Of a stretch of DNA of 64,000 nt, positions 17,297-26,073 are shown in pieces. Source of the stretch: Maricaulis sp. (GTDB lineage: Bacteria; Pseudomonadota; Alphaproteobacteria; Caulobacterales; Maricaulaceae); the NCBI RefSeq assembly GCF_017643475.1, contig NZ_JAEPNI010000004.1, forward strand, positions 124,001 to 188,000, given 5' to 3'. The position numbers and the translations under genes were made by a program. The notes under the pieces are model-generated. The model was not told the origin of the DNA, searched no databases, and saw nothing but the letters and a program-made list of their open reading frames with translations. Numbering within the stretch: position 1 is the first letter of the stretch; every line of letters begins with the position of its first letter.

Positions 17297-20257
17297 ATGA
17301 AGATGCTGGAAAGCTTTAAGGAATGGCTGAAGTCAGCCCCTGAAGCCGCAAAAATCGAAGCGCGTGAAATCGCACTGGATTTCGATCCGGACAGCGACGT
17401 CCCCTCACCGGTCCGCAGCATGCGCCTGCCCAAGGGTTGGAACGAGGCCGCGGCCCGCGCCCTTTCCGACCTGCTCGACACACCACGACCGACCCGCACC
17501 CGGACCAAACCGGGCCTGAAAGCCTATGCCGGCCTGGTCGCACAGATCCCGGCAGGCAAGGAACGCGAAGTCGAAAACAGTATCGAACCCGCGATCGACC
17601 GCCTGTCCGGCTCGCTGACCTGGGCAGTCGCCCGGGCCGGTCTGATCGAAGACACCGAAGACGCAAACCGGCTACGTGACACACTCGCCTTGAGCATGCT
17701 GGGTCGTTTCGTCGTGCCAGAAGCCGATCTCTGGCGTCATGGGGGCGCTGACTGGGCTTATGGGGACGCGATCCCGTCATCCACACCCGCACGCCGAACA
17801 GACCGCTTCTCTGCCAGCGCCGAGGACGCGCCGGAACGCCTGCGCCAGGTCGCTCAAAAGGAACTCCGCTCGAGCGTGCTCGATGTCGGCGCACGCGTGA
17901 TGAAGGATCGCCTCAGCGCAATCGGCGAAGCCTGCCGGCGCTGTTCCGGCGAGGCAGAGCGTTTCGATCCACGCCAGAACGCAGCACTCGCCCGTGCCAT
18001 GCGACAGGCCTTGCGCGACGGTGTCCCTGAAGAAGCCGTTGAACGGGCCCTGGCCCTCGCGCAACAGGGCGCCGACGACGATACGCTCGCAGGCCTGGCG
18101 CCAGAGATGGAAACGCCAGCTGCCTGTGTTCTCGAAGTCGCGCCGGGTCTTCTCGAAGCGCTCGAGGCCGACAGCGCCTGGAGCTTTGGGCCAAAGGGCG
18201 GAAGCGTGCGTGCCCGCGGCTTCCGCAACACGATCGCCCGCTCCATCTGGAGTTTTGGTGCACCACAGCTCAGCTTCCATGAAAGCCCGACCGAAACTGG
18301 CGCCGTCGTCTATCTGAACCTGCCAGCCTTCCTGGACGCGTCCGGACTGCGCACGGATTTGCTCTCAGACACCGTTTTTGCTTGGACAACCGCGCTTAGC
18401 GTCAGCGCACCCAAGGACGAACCGGTTGCGGGAACATTTTCACTGAGCGGCATGGCCGCCGTGCTCATGTCCTGCGGCATTGCCTACGACAGCGAAATTG
18501 GTCGCAAGACGGCCGCAGCCATTACCCGGCTGATTACTGGATACATGCGCCAGGCCTGTGCACAGACCGGTGCCATGGCCCCGGCGCTGGGCGCAGACAT
18601 CGAATTTGACGCTGGCGAGCTGCCACAAGCCCTGCAGACGCTGGCGGACGGACTGCGCGAGCTGCCGGCCCGGTTTGAAGCGAAAGGTGCCCTGTCACGC
18701 CCTGGCGTGCTGCTGTCGGCGCTGCCTGTGCCTGCAGACGTCGCACCGCTGATCGAAGCCGACGCACTGGGCGCAAGCCATGTCATCAATTCCATCACCA
18801 CGGATATGGGCGAAACTGGTGGCAGCACGCTGCGGGACAGTGCACGCAATGGCCTGAAAGCGCTGGGTCTCAATGCCAGCCAGATCGAGAAGGCCGAGGA
18901 CCACGCCGCCGGACACGGTACATTCAAGGGCGCTCCCGGGATTTCCTTTGAGGATCTGATGCTCAAGGGCGTGCCGATCGAGGCGCTTGAGCGCATGGAT
19001 GACAGTATTGGCGAAGGCGCGTCCATCCGCTTCGCCTTCAACCGCTGGACGCTGGGAGACCGGGTGTGCCGGGACATTCTGCGCCTGCCACACGATGTCG
19101 TCGCGGAACAGGGTCAGTCCCTGTGCGCAGCCGCTGGTTACTCCGACAGCGATGTTGCCATCGCGGATCGTTACGCCCACGGCTCCGGCCAGCTGGACGA
19201 CGCACCGTCACTCAGCCCGGAACAGCGACGTGTATTCGAACAACCGTCCAACCGCGCCCAGCTGGCGATGGCCGCTGCGCTGGAAAGCCAGATGTCCGGC
19301 GTCTGCGACACACGCCTGGCGCTCGACGCCGCAGCAACCATCGACGATGTCGCAGAACTCTTTGATCTTGCTATGAAAGTCGGGCTGCGCCAGGTCGCGA
19401 TGCGCCGCACGGGTTCCGGCCTGTTTGACATGTTGCCGGCGATCGATTTCGACAAGGGCGACTACACCGCCGAGCCCCAGAAAGAGCGCATCATCGAGCG
19501 CACCGTCGAGGTCGAACGTGTCGTCGAAAAACCCGCAGCGCGCCGCAAGCTGCCCGATCGTCGCAAGGGTTATATCCAGAAAGCTACCGTGGGCGGCCAC
19601 AAGGTCTATCTGCATACCGGCGAGTTTGATGACGGCGAGCTGGGCGAGATCTTCATCGACATGCACAAGGAAGGCGCCGCCTTCCGCTCGCTGATGAATA
19701 ATTTCGCCATCGCGATTTCCATCGGATTGCAATACGGCGTGCCGCTGGAAGAATATGTCGACGCCTTCGTCTTCACGCGCTTCGAGCCGGCCGGGCCCGT
19801 TGAGGGCAATGATTCCATTCAACAGGCGACGTCCATTCTGGACTACCTCTTCCGCGAACTCGGCGTGTCCTATCTCGGGCGGGACGATCTGGCGGAAATT
19901 TCACCGGACAAGGCCGATCCGGGTGGTCTGGGCCAGGGAGTGGAGCAGGAGAAACTCCTGCAGGAAGACGCGGCCCGCTTCATATCGCGCGGTTTCTCGC
20001 GAGGCCAGGTGCCCGACAATATCCTGATGTTCGCTGGTGCCGCGAAGAAAGCGGCCAACGCCAATGATGGCGACGAGATCGTCCAGGAAGAAATTGTCGA
20101 GATCGAGCACGCCTCTGCCAGCAGTACCGTAGCGACAACCAGCCCGGTCAGTGAAGTCAGCGCCTATCTGGGCGACCCCTGCCCGGAATGTGGTCATTTC
20201 ACCCTGGTCAGCGAAGGTAATGGCTCCCGCTGTGACGCGTGCAACTGGTCCGGCTGA
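17297..20257 (+). CDS. Degenerate class II ribonucleotide reductase (NrdJ)-like, TSCPD-domain protein
   Basis: A 986-residue protein. Residues 750-870 read like the C-terminal part of B12-dependent Nrd[57 protein letters not shown] and [12 protein letters not shown]. The end keeps the zinc ribbon CPECGHFTL...CDAC (962-982). Residues 585-715 look like the stretch before it in NrdJ but drifted: [13 protein letters not shown] for the VCG-MTLEGAPHL region, [13 protein letters not shown] for RMMAAAQPFISG. In NrdJ the segment NPCSE...CNLASLNL carries active-site residues; here the matching stretch (325-342) is [17 protein letters not shown] with no cysteine. The first 300 residues are not recognisable. 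So it probably does not reduce ribonucleotides; a regulatory or structural role is inference. ATG 17297 follows GAGG by 8 nt. Confidence 0.8.
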   Translation: MKMLESFKEWLKSAPEAAKIEAREIALDFDPDSDVPSPVRSMRLPKGWNEAAARALSDLLDTPRPTRTRTKPGLKAYAGLVAQIPAGKEREVENSIEPAIDRLSGSLTWAVARAGLIEDTEDANRLRDTLALSMLGRFVVPEADLWRHGGADWAYGDAIPSSTPARRTDRFSASAEDAPERLRQVAQKELRSSVLDVGARVMKDRLSAIGEACRRCSGEAERFDPRQNAALARAMRQALRDGVPEEAVERALALAQQGADDDTLAGLAPEMETPAACVLEVAPGLLEALEADSAWSFGPKGGSVRARGFRNTIARSIWSFGAPQLSFHESPTETGAVVYLNLPAFLDASGLRTDLLSDTVFAWTTALSVSAPKDEPVAGTFSLSGMAAVLMSCGIAYDSEIGRKTAAAITRLITGYMRQACAQTGAMAPALGADIEFDAGELPQALQTLADGLRELPARFEAKGALSRPGVLLSALPVPADVAPLIEADALGASHVINSITTDMGETGGSTLRDSARNGLKALGLNASQIEKAEDHAAGHGTFKGAPGISFEDLMLKGVPIEALERMDDSIGEGASIRFAFNRWTLGDRVCRDILRLPHDVVAEQGQSLCAAAGYSDSDVAIADRYAHGSGQLDDAPSLSPEQRRVFEQPSNRAQLAMAAALESQMSGVCDTRLALDAAATIDDVAELFDLAMKVGLRQVAMRRTGSGLFDMLPAIDFDKGDYTAEPQKERIIERTVEVERVVEKPAARRKLPDRRKGYIQKATVGGHKVYLHTGEFDDGELGEIFIDMHKEGAAFRSLMNNFAIAISIGLQYGVPLEEYVDAFVFTRFEPAGPVEGNDSIQQATSILDYLFRELGVSYLGRDDLAEISPDKADPGGLGQGVEQEKLLQEDAARFISRGFSRGQVPDNILMFAGAAKKAANANDGDEIVQEEIVEIEHASASSTVATTSPVSEVSAYLGDPCPECGHFTLVSEGNGSRCDACNWSG

Positions 20258-20310
20258 AAACCGGCGCAAGGCTTGCACTGACAGGGAAAGTCCAAGCGGA
20301 GCGGCCCACA

Positions 20311-20796
20311 ATGACACGGTTTATCGCAGCTATTTTCATGACCCTGTTCGGTCTTAGCCCGGCATTGGCGCAGAATGCCGGCGAGATCGCCCGTGTCCAG
20401 GCTGGGCAAAGCTGCGCGGGCTGTAATCTCTTCCAGGCCGACCTCGCCTATCGCGACCTGCCCGGCGTCAATCTCGCCGGTTCGCGTCTGCGCCAGGCCG
20501 ATCTCTCGCTGGCAACAATGAACCGGGCGGATTTCAATGGTGCCAACATGAGTGTCTCCAATCTGTTCGGCGCTCGGTTTACCAGAGCGAATTTCCGCAA
20601 TACCAATCTTCAGCACGCTGTGCTGGTCGGCGCCTATCTCGGCGGGGCGGACCTGCGCGGTGCTGACCTGACGGGTGCCAATCTTTCCGGTGCCGATCTG
20701 CAAACCGCAGGCGGCCTGACCCAAGCCCAGCTGAATACGGCCTGCGGTGACAGCAGCACACGACTGCCCGCCGGCTTGAACATCGCGAACTGCTAG
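20311..20796 (+). CDS. Secreted pentapeptide-repeat protein
   Basis: A 161-residue exported protein. The signal peptide (MTRFIAAIFMTLFGLSPALA) is followed by an N-terminal cap with SCAGCNLFQADL and about 15 tandem A(D/N)LxX pentapeptides (about 40-135), which fold as a right-handed quadrilateral beta-helix. A C-terminal cap GLTQAQLNTACGD...LPAGLNIANC follows. The function is unknown; the fold is used for protein binding. The larger paralogue directly downstream shares both caps. It starts 53 bp after the NrdJ-like gene and may be in the same transcript. The ATG at 20311 is chosen because it begins the signal peptide; an upstream in-frame ATG at 20239 lies inside the preceding gene. Confidence 0.85.
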   Translation: MTRFIAAIFMTLFGLSPALAQNAGEIARVQAGQSCAGCNLFQADLAYRDLPGVNLAGSRLRQADLSLATMNRADFNGANMSVSNLFGARFTRANFRNTNLQHAVLVGAYLGGADLRGADLTGANLSGADLQTAGGLTQAQLNTACGDSSTRLPAGLNIANC

Positions 20797-20866
20797 TTGT
20801 ATTCTAATACCCGATATTACTGGCTTTTAAGTCGATTTCGGGTGTCACCTGACCTATCCGGTTAGT

Positions 20867-22291
20867 ATGAAGTCATTGCATTTGTTCAGCGCCCTGCTTC
20901 TGGGCGGCAGCATTCTGGCCGCTTCGCCTGCTCTGGCAGGTGAAAACGATCAGCCACGCCGCGGCCTGGCGATCGGCGGTGAATGCGAGGACTGCGACTT
21001 CTCCGACAAGAACCTGTCCGGCGCGACCTTCATCGGCGCGGAGTTTTCGGGATCCAGTTTCCGCAATTCCGAGCTGGTCGGTTCCAACTTCATGGAATCG
21101 CGCTTCGCACAGACCGATTTCGCGCATGCAGACCTCGACGAGGCCCAGCTTCGCGGCGTGACTTTCCTCAATTCCGACCTGTCACATGTCGACCTGCGCA
21201 ATGCGCGAGTCGAACGCGTGAACTTCTCGGATACCGATCTGACCCGGACCAATTTTTCCGAGGGCGAGCTGGTTTTCGTGACATTTGTCGGCAGTGAGCT
21301 GATCAATACACGTTTCATAGATACCGAGCTGCAGCAGGTGAATTTCCTGCGCGCCAATCTCAATGGAACCGTCTTTCGCGACGCCCAGCTCCGCGATGCC
21401 AATTTCAGCCATGTAGTTGGTGAACGCATCGACTTTCGCGATGCTGACCTCACGGATGTGAGTTTCGAAGGTGCTGTTCTGCATGAGGTCGACTTCCGCG
21501 AGGCGGAACTGTCGGGCGTCGATTTTTCCTCGGCTGTGATTGTTGACCCGCAGGGTCTCACCAAGAGTGCTCTGGCCGGTGCCTGTGGTAACGAAGAAAC
21601 CCAGATTGGCCGCGGCGTCGCCCTGCCTCCGTGTCACTCGGAGGCCCGCAGCAATGTCGGCTATTCCTACGACTTCCGTGTGCTGTCCCGCGAAGGACGT
21701 GATGAAACCGAGGCGCTGCTGCAGGAGCTTGAGGCGGTCGGCGGGATCCGTGTGGAACTGCTGCACCAACTGGGCACTATTGCCGAGGACCGGGCCCAGC
21801 AGGTCGAACGTCAGCAAGTACAACGCGCCCTTCGTGCCGCCATGCGTGACCTGGCCCATCGCGAACGCGAGATTGATCGCGCCATCCGCGAAGCCGAACG
21901 CAATGGCGGTGATGTCAGCCGCGAACTACGCGATGAACAGCGCGAACTTTCGCGCGCCCAGCGCGAGACAGTGCGGGCGTTTGACGAAATGGAACGCGAC
22001 ATCGCCGACGCGCAGCGTGACCGCATCGAGGTCCGTCGCGAGGCTCTGGAACATCAGCGTGCCTTCGCGCTGGAAATGAGCAACCAGATCATGCGCCAGG
22101 GCAGGATCGTGATCCCTGACGGCCATGATGGTGACTATGTCTTCGTAATGCCCGGGCCATTTCCACCGACCGCGCTGGAAATCATCGAAGATATCCCGGA
22201 ACTGGAAGGTGGCCGCGACCAGGAGTTCGAATTTGAATTCGAAACCCCGGAACAGCCTGATGCGCCAGAAGTCGAGCTCGACGAAAACTAG
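20867..22291 (+). CDS. Secreted pentapeptide-repeat protein with coiled-coil tail
   Basis: A 474-residue exported protein. After a signal peptide (about 1-25, ending SPALAG) there is the cap GGECEDCDFSDKNL, then about 35 pentapeptide units (about 40-225) with frequent Phe at the central position (V.F.D..L), and the C-terminal cap GLTKSALAGACGN...LPPC. Residues about 270-405 are long, very charged helices rich in Arg, Glu and Gln (RALRAAMRDLAHREREID and similar), predicted coiled coil. The last 50 residues are Pro-rich and acidic. It is paralogous to the preceding gene over the repeat part, and the coiled coil is an addition. A terminator follows. Confidence 0.85.
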   Translation: MKSLHLFSALLLGGSILAASPALAGENDQPRRGLAIGGECEDCDFSDKNLSGATFIGAEFSGSSFRNSELVGSNFMESRFAQTDFAHADLDEAQLRGVTFLNSDLSHVDLRNARVERVNFSDTDLTRTNFSEGELVFVTFVGSELINTRFIDTELQQVNFLRANLNGTVFRDAQLRDANFSHVVGERIDFRDADLTDVSFEGAVLHEVDFREAELSGVDFSSAVIVDPQGLTKSALAGACGNEETQIGRGVALPPCHSEARSNVGYSYDFRVLSREGRDETEALLQELEAVGGIRVELLHQLGTIAEDRAQQVERQQVQRALRAAMRDLAHREREIDRAIREAERNGGDVSRELRDEQRELSRAQRETVRAFDEMERDIADAQRDRIEVRREALEHQRAFALEMSNQIMRQGRIVIPDGHDGDYVFVMPGPFPPTALEIIEDIPELEGGRDQEFEFEFETPEQPDAPEVELDEN

Positions 22292-22326
22292 AAAAAAGGG
22301 CCACTCATCGAGCGGCCCTTCTCTTT
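22292..22326 (+). terminator. Intrinsic terminator after pentapeptide genes
   Basis: AAGGGCC (22296-22302) and GGCCCTT (22314-22320) form a 7 bp stem with an 11 nt loop, followed by TCTCTTTG. It is placed 5 bp after the stop of the coiled-coil pentapeptide gene. Confidence 0.85.
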
Positions 22327-22383
22327 GTATCGATACGAAGTAGGGAAAGCTGCCCCCTCTTCATATCCGTTTGCAGTTTCCAA

Positions 22384-22710
22384 TCAGGAAACTTCACAAG
22401 ACTTGGCGTCATAGATGTCCATCAGGTGCTCGTGACGCTCTTGAGCAAGGTCCATCGCCCGGTCAGCTTCCATGTAGTTTCCAACAGCTGCAGGCCAGAA
22501 GAATACAACAGCAGCCACGTTAGCCGTATTGACGCCCTGATTGTTCTCGGCTTCTTCCTGGATATCGTCCAGAGCATGCATTTCTTCCTCAAGCTGCGCA
22601 CAGCTCATGCTCTGGTCGCCCGGCTGGCGTACGTCGACTTTCGGAGTGGACGTACAGGCCGTAGCGAACAACGCTGCCACAGAGACAGCGAGGATAGCTT
22701 TGATTTTCAT
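22384..22710 (-). CDS. Small hypothetical lipoprotein
   Basis: A 108-residue putative lipoprotein: hydrophobic N terminus with lipobox FATAC (Cys at about residue 19), followed by SMSCAQLEEEMHALDD, a short hydrophobic stretch (NVAAVVFFWPAAVG) and a helical, charged C terminus ending in a Cys-containing tail (KSCEVS). A pattern of C.....L..E...L..I with a later hydrophobic VVFFWPA segment recurs in many small alphaproteobacterial lipoproteins of unknown function. ATG 22710 is preceded by GGGGGA. Convergent with the pentapeptide genes. Confidence 0.75.
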   Translation of the reverse strand: MKIKAILAVSVAALFATACTSTPKVDVRQPGDQSMSCAQLEEEMHALDDIQEEAENNQGVNTANVAAVVFFWPAAVGNYMEADRAMDLAQERHEHLMDIYDAKSCEVS

Positions 22711-23054
22711 TGGGTCCCCCATGATGCAAAAAAACAATTCCTGATTGACCTATATGAAGCCTCTTTGCAACGGATTTTTCTATCCTTTTTTGAGAGACTT
22801 GCTTGGCGAAATTAACGCCACGCACGCCCCGAGGCGTGGCGTGGAAGGCGGATCGATACCGCTTATGATTGCCCACAAAGCAATGGAGACTGTTGACCAT
22901 ACTAACGACATCACCAAACAAGACCTGATCGTCACGTTCCGCCTCTGACGACACGCGGTGATTGTCGCGCCAACCAGTCCCGCCATCTCGAATCTTCGAT
23001 AAGCCAGGCAAGACGGATATCCAGCTCGTCTTCTCCTCTTGCCAGGACCGGGAA
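22711..23054. other. Intergenic region with one hairpin, no gene recognised
   Basis: A 344 bp gap between the small lipoprotein (start at 22710) and the aspS terminator. It holds CACGCC-CCGA-GGCGTG (22823-22838), a 6 bp stem with a tetraloop, embedded in the repeated ACGCC/GGCGT units. Short open frames on both strands have no recognisable features and no good ribosome binding sites. Nothing else can be supported. Confidence 0.4.
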
Positions 23055-23085
23055 TAAAAAACGGGGCCACCAAGGGCCCCGCTCT
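23055..23085 (-). terminator. Intrinsic terminator of aspS
   Basis: On the minus strand CGGGGCC-CTTGGT-GGCCCCG is followed directly by a run of six T, 43 bp after the aspS stop. A textbook terminator. Confidence 0.92.
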
Positions 23086-23127
23086 ATCAGTAAATGCCGC
23101 TGTGACGACACTTGGCGTCGAGGGGCC

Positions 23128-24939
23128 CTATTTTTTCTCTTCCGGAACAACCGTGCGAATGTGCAGCTCGCGCAGGTGTTTGTTCTCGGCCGTGCCCGGC
23201 GCGTTCATCATCAGGTCGCGGGCCTGCTGGTCCTTCGGGAACATCACGACTTCGCGCAGGTTTTCCTGTTCGCAGAGCAGCATGACGATCCGGTCGACAC
23301 CCGGCGCGACGCCAGCGTGCGGCGGAGCACCGAAGCGGAAGGCGTTGAGCATGCCGCCAAACTCTTCCTCAACGACATCCGCGCTGTAGCCGGCATACTC
23401 GAAGGCTTTCAGCATCACGTCCGGGCGGTGGTTACGCACAGCACCGGAAGAGAGCTCGACGCCGTTACAGACGATGTCGTACTGCCAGGCTTTCATGGCC
23501 AGCAGGGTCTCGTCGGACGGGTTGTCCAGAGCGAGGAATTCCTCGGCCGTCATCTGCGGCATGGAGAACGGGTTGTGCGAGAACTCGACCTTCTTGTTCT
23601 CTTCATCCCACTCATACATCGGGAAATCGACGATCCAACAGAAGCGGAACGTATCTTTCTCGCACAGATCCAGCTCGGTGCCGACGACGTCGCGCGCCTT
23701 GCCGGCAAAGGAAGCGAACTCGCTCGGATCACCGGCCGCGAAGAAGACGGCATCGCCGGCTTCCAGGCCGAGATCGGCGCGCAGGGCTTCGGTGCGCTCC
23801 GGTCCGATATTCTTGGCGATCGGTCCGGCGGCTTCCAGGCCACCATCGGCTTCACGCCAGAAGATATAGCCCATGCCCGGCTGGCCCTCTTTCTGGGCCC
23901 AGGAATTCATGCGGTCACAGAAGGCGCGCGAACCACCGGTCTTGGCCGGGATCGCCCAGACCTGGACCTTGGGATTGCGTTCCAGCATGCCGGCAAAGAC
24001 CTTGAAGCCGGAGCCACGGAAAGTCTCGGATGCATCCGACATCTTGATCGGGTTGCGCAGGTCCGGCTTGTCGGAACCATACCACTGCATCGCATCCTTG
24101 TAGGCGATATGCGGGAATTTTGCATCCGGCACGGAACGACCTTCGGAAAACTCCTCGAACAGGCCCTTCATGACCGGTTCGATGACGTTGAATACGTCTT
24201 CCTGAGTGGCGAAGCTCATTTCCATGTCGAGCTGATAGAACTCGCCCGGCGCGCGATCCGCGCGCGCATCCTCATCACGGAAACACGGTGCGATCTGGAA
24301 ATAGCGGTCAAAGCCGGAGACCATGATCAGCTGTTTGAACTGCTGCGGGGCCTGCGGCAGGGCGTAGAACTTGCCCGGGTGCAGACGTGCCGGCACCAGG
24401 AAGTCACGCGCGCCTTCCGGAGACGAGGCGGTCAGGATCGGCGTCTGGTATTCGGTGAAGCCCTCATCGACCATGCGACGACGAATGCTGTCGATGATCT
24501 GGGACCGTTTGACGATCCGCTGGTGCAGGCTCTCACGACGCAGGTCGACATAGCGGTGCTTGAGGCGAACTTCCTCGGACCATTCCGGCTCGCCGAAGAC
24601 CGGCAGCGGCAGCTCGTCGGCTTCGGACTGGATGGCGAGGTCCTTCACACGCAGCTCGACACCACCGGTCGGCAGGTTCTCGTTCACGGTCTCTGCGGAA
24701 CGGGCGATCACCTCACCGGTAATCGTGACGACACTCTCGACACGCAGGCGCTCCAGCGTGGTGAAGTGCTCGCTTTCCGGCTCCAGCACACACTGGGTCA
24801 GACCGTAATGGTCACGCAGGTCGATAAACAGCAGACCGCCATGGTCGCGTTTACGGTGGATCCAGCCGGAAATACGGGCCTCCTGGCCAACATGTTCCGG
24901 GCGCAGTTCAGCGCAGGTGTGAGAGCGATAAGCGTGCAT
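23128..24939 (-). CDS. aspS: Aspartyl-tRNA synthetase
   Basis: Class II synthetase of 603 residues that charges tRNA(Asp). The order is the bacterial type: N-terminal OB-fold anticodon-binding domain (about 15-105, [21 protein letters not shown]), catalytic core with motif 1 (near [12 protein letters not shown]), motif 2 ([22 protein letters not shown]), the bacterial GAD insertion (about 290-420), and motif 3 at [12 protein letters not shown] near the C terminus. ATG 24939 ([12 protein letters not shown]) is chosen over the ATG 14 codons upstream, since bacterial AspRS begins with this M-x-YRTHxC pattern. Monocistronic with its own terminator. Confidence 0.96.
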   Translation of the reverse strand: MHAYRSHTCAELRPEHVGQEARISGWIHRKRDHGGLLFIDLRDHYGLTQCVLEPESEHFTTLERLRVESVVTITGEVIARSAETVNENLPTGGVELRVKDLAIQSEADELPLPVFGEPEWSEEVRLKHRYVDLRRESLHQRIVKRSQIIDSIRRRMVDEGFTEYQTPILTASSPEGARDFLVPARLHPGKFYALPQAPQQFKQLIMVSGFDRYFQIAPCFRDEDARADRAPGEFYQLDMEMSFATQEDVFNVIEPVMKGLFEEFSEGRSVPDAKFPHIAYKDAMQWYGSDKPDLRNPIKMSDASETFRGSGFKVFAGMLERNPKVQVWAIPAKTGGSRAFCDRMNSWAQKEGQPGMGYIFWREADGGLEAAGPIAKNIGPERTEALRADLGLEAGDAVFFAAGDPSEFASFAGKARDVVGTELDLCEKDTFRFCWIVDFPMYEWDEENKKVEFSHNPFSMPQMTAEEFLALDNPSDETLLAMKAWQYDIVCNGVELSSGAVRNHRPDVMLKAFEYAGYSADVVEEEFGGMLNAFRFGAPPHAGVAPGVDRIVMLLCEQENLREVVMFPKDQQARDLMMNAPGTAENKHLRELHIRTVVPEEKK

Positions 24940-25072
24940 TGTGCGTCGTCCGTCAGAACAGAAATCGTGTTGCCGCGACATGCCGGTTTGCGGCGCACAA
25001 TGTCAAGGATAACGGGCGATGGGCTGCAGTTGATTGTCGCGGGAAAGCCCCTCCCGGGTCCGTTGCACGTAC

Positions 25073-25606
25073 CTAGTTGCGCGGTTCAAACACCATCCGC
25101 ATGAAGGGAGCCCAACTTTCGCCGCCATCCACGGCGCTTTCAGCAAGGATTGCAAAACCGGTTTCCGTGTCTTCGAAGGTCAGTCGGCCAAACACATATC
25201 CGCCCTCCGAAGTGGGGAAGCCGGTGCCGGAATTGAGATTGGTCACCTGGATGGGCGCGCCGGCTTCACCTTCACCGTCATAAAGGTCGGTATAGCCATT
25301 GAGGTCATCCAGAACGACAACCCGATAGCGCTGATTGAACCGGTCATAACCAAGGCTCATGCGCATCTGGAAAACGGCGCCAGGAAACGGAACGGCCACA
25401 TCGAGCTCATGAAATGCCCCACCCAGCGTTGTCTGGCCGCTGGCATGGGAAGCAGCCGGCTCGCCCCACTCACCGTTTTCGTCGGTAAAACGTGTTTCAA
25501 CGCTCCAAACACCCTGGCTCATCGCAAAGCCGGAAACATCCTGGGCGAAAGCCGATACCACAGGTGCCATCGACAGAAACAGCGCGGAAACAAGAACTCG
25601 AAACAT
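25073..25606 (-). CDS. Secreted DUF1579-like protein
   Basis: A 177-residue protein with a signal peptide (MFRVLVSALFLSMAPVVSAFAQ). The mature part has a beta-rich pattern with GVWSVETRF, TTLGGAFHELDV, LGYDRFNQRYRVVVLDD and YDGEGE, which resembles DUF1579/lipocalin-like proteins (GxWx..., LGGR..., GYD...Y). Function unknown. ATG 25606 is chosen because AGGAG lies 9 nt upstream and the signal peptide begins there. Single gene, divergent from the sRNA/TetR region. Confidence 0.7.
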   Translation of the reverse strand: MFRVLVSALFLSMAPVVSAFAQDVSGFAMSQGVWSVETRFTDENGEWGEPAASHASGQTTLGGAFHELDVAVPFPGAVFQMRMSLGYDRFNQRYRVVVLDDLNGYTDLYDGEGEAGAPIQVTNLNSGTGFPTSEGGYVFGRLTFEDTETGFAILAESAVDGGESWAPFMRMVFEPRN

Positions 25607-25757
25607 GATCAAACTCTCCTGGATGTACGCCCTGTCTAACAGGGCGCTCCGGCCAGGCCAGCGCCGAGTGACGAACGACAGCCTGGAAGGTCCCATTTGA
25701 ATCGGCGCAACAGCGAGCGACCGTCCGGGTCTATCAAGCGCAATCGTGCGGTCGGGA

Positions 25758-25786
25758 TTGCAATAACTCGCCCCACGCGCTAATGT
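25758..25786 (+). promoter_or_regulatory. Candidate promoter of an intergenic transcript
   Basis: TTGCAA (25758-25763), 17 nt spacer, TAATGT (25781-25786), preceded by GCGC as in the GCTAxAxC-type -10 of Caulobacter housekeeping promoters. It would start transcription near 25793. Supported only by sequence and by its placement before a structured, terminated region. Confidence 0.4.
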
Positions 25787-25792
25787 TTCATT

Positions 25793-25965
25793 AAGAAATC
25801 ATTTTACGGGAGATAGTTTCGCTTTTCAGGCGTATGAAACACCGAACAGAAGCGCATTAGCCGAAACACCGGCTTCCTTCTGTTCGAGACTTTTCCCGGA
25901 TCAAGTTTACGAAATTCCCCTTCAGTAAAAACAACTTGGGCGCCCTGGTGGCGCCCTTTTCTTTG
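25793..25965 (+). ncRNA. Candidate small RNA, unknown class
   Basis: A non-coding interval of about 170 nt between the DUF1579-like gene and tetR. It contains a long nested hairpin: GAACAGAAG (25844-25852) pairs with CTTCTGTTC (25877-25885), and inside it AGCCG (25859-25863) pairs with CGGCT (25870-25874). It ends with a strong intrinsic terminator at 25938-25965. No upstream plus-strand gene needs that terminator, since the preceding gene is on the minus strand, so a separate transcript is the simplest explanation. I do not recognise it as 6S RNA, tmRNA, SRP RNA or RNase P RNA. Confidence 0.5.
25938..25965 (+). terminator. Intrinsic terminator of the candidate sRNA
   Basis: GGGCGCC-CTGGT-GGCGCCC followed by TTTTCTTT: a 7 bp GC stem with a U-rich tail on the plus strand. 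It also shields tetR from upstream transcription. Confidence 0.88.
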
Positions 25966-25989
25966 ACGCAGACGATAAAAAATCGAGTA

Positions 25990-26011
25990 TGTAAGTAACT
26001 ATTCACTTGCG
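25990..26011. promoter_or_regulatory. Operator-like palindrome 1 (TetR)
   Basis: TGTAAGTAAC-TA-TTCACTTGCG, an imperfect palindrome whose right arm is identical (TTCACTTGCG) to that of the second site 49 bp downstream. Six of ten arm positions pair. A probable weaker binding site of the adjacent TetR regulator. Confidence 0.5.
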
Positions 26012-26038
26012 CCACACGAACACCTCCGCTAAACATCA

Positions 26039-26060
26039 CGTAAATGAACATTCACTTGCG
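26039..26060. promoter_or_regulatory. Operator-like palindrome 2 (TetR)
   Basis: CGTAAATGAA-CA-TTCACTTGCG; eight of ten arm positions pair. It ends 13 nt before the tetR start codon and overlaps the leader and ribosome binding site, so binding there would repress tetR itself and probably the genes after it. Confidence 0.6.
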
Positions 26061-26073
26061 TGAGGGACACACC

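Noticed and set aside
17297-20257. Annotating the large protein as a working B12-dependent ribonucleotide reductase
   Set aside because: The C-terminal third would support that name, but the active-site cysteines are not visible and the first 300 residues do not match.
20311-22291. Periodic DNA repeats in the pentapeptide genes as a possible CRISPR or tandem repeat array
   Set aside because: The 15-nt period comes from the A(D/N)LxX codons inside intact reading frames, with no spacers and no identical repeats.
22754-22948. Short plus-strand open frame in the gap before aspS
   Set aside because: About 64 codons, no ribosome binding site or hydrophobic or motif pattern; crosses the CACGCC hairpin.
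22932-23150. Minus-strand open frame with a protein-like end (DELDIRLAWLIEDSRWRDW)
   Set aside because: The amphipathic stretch is attractive, but the frame runs through the aspS terminator and its only starts lie inside aspS; no ribosome binding site.
23161-25104. 647-codon plus-strand open frame opposite aspS
   Set aside because: It is the complement of the strongly conserved aspS gene; its translation shows no domain pattern and arises from GC-rich codon bias.
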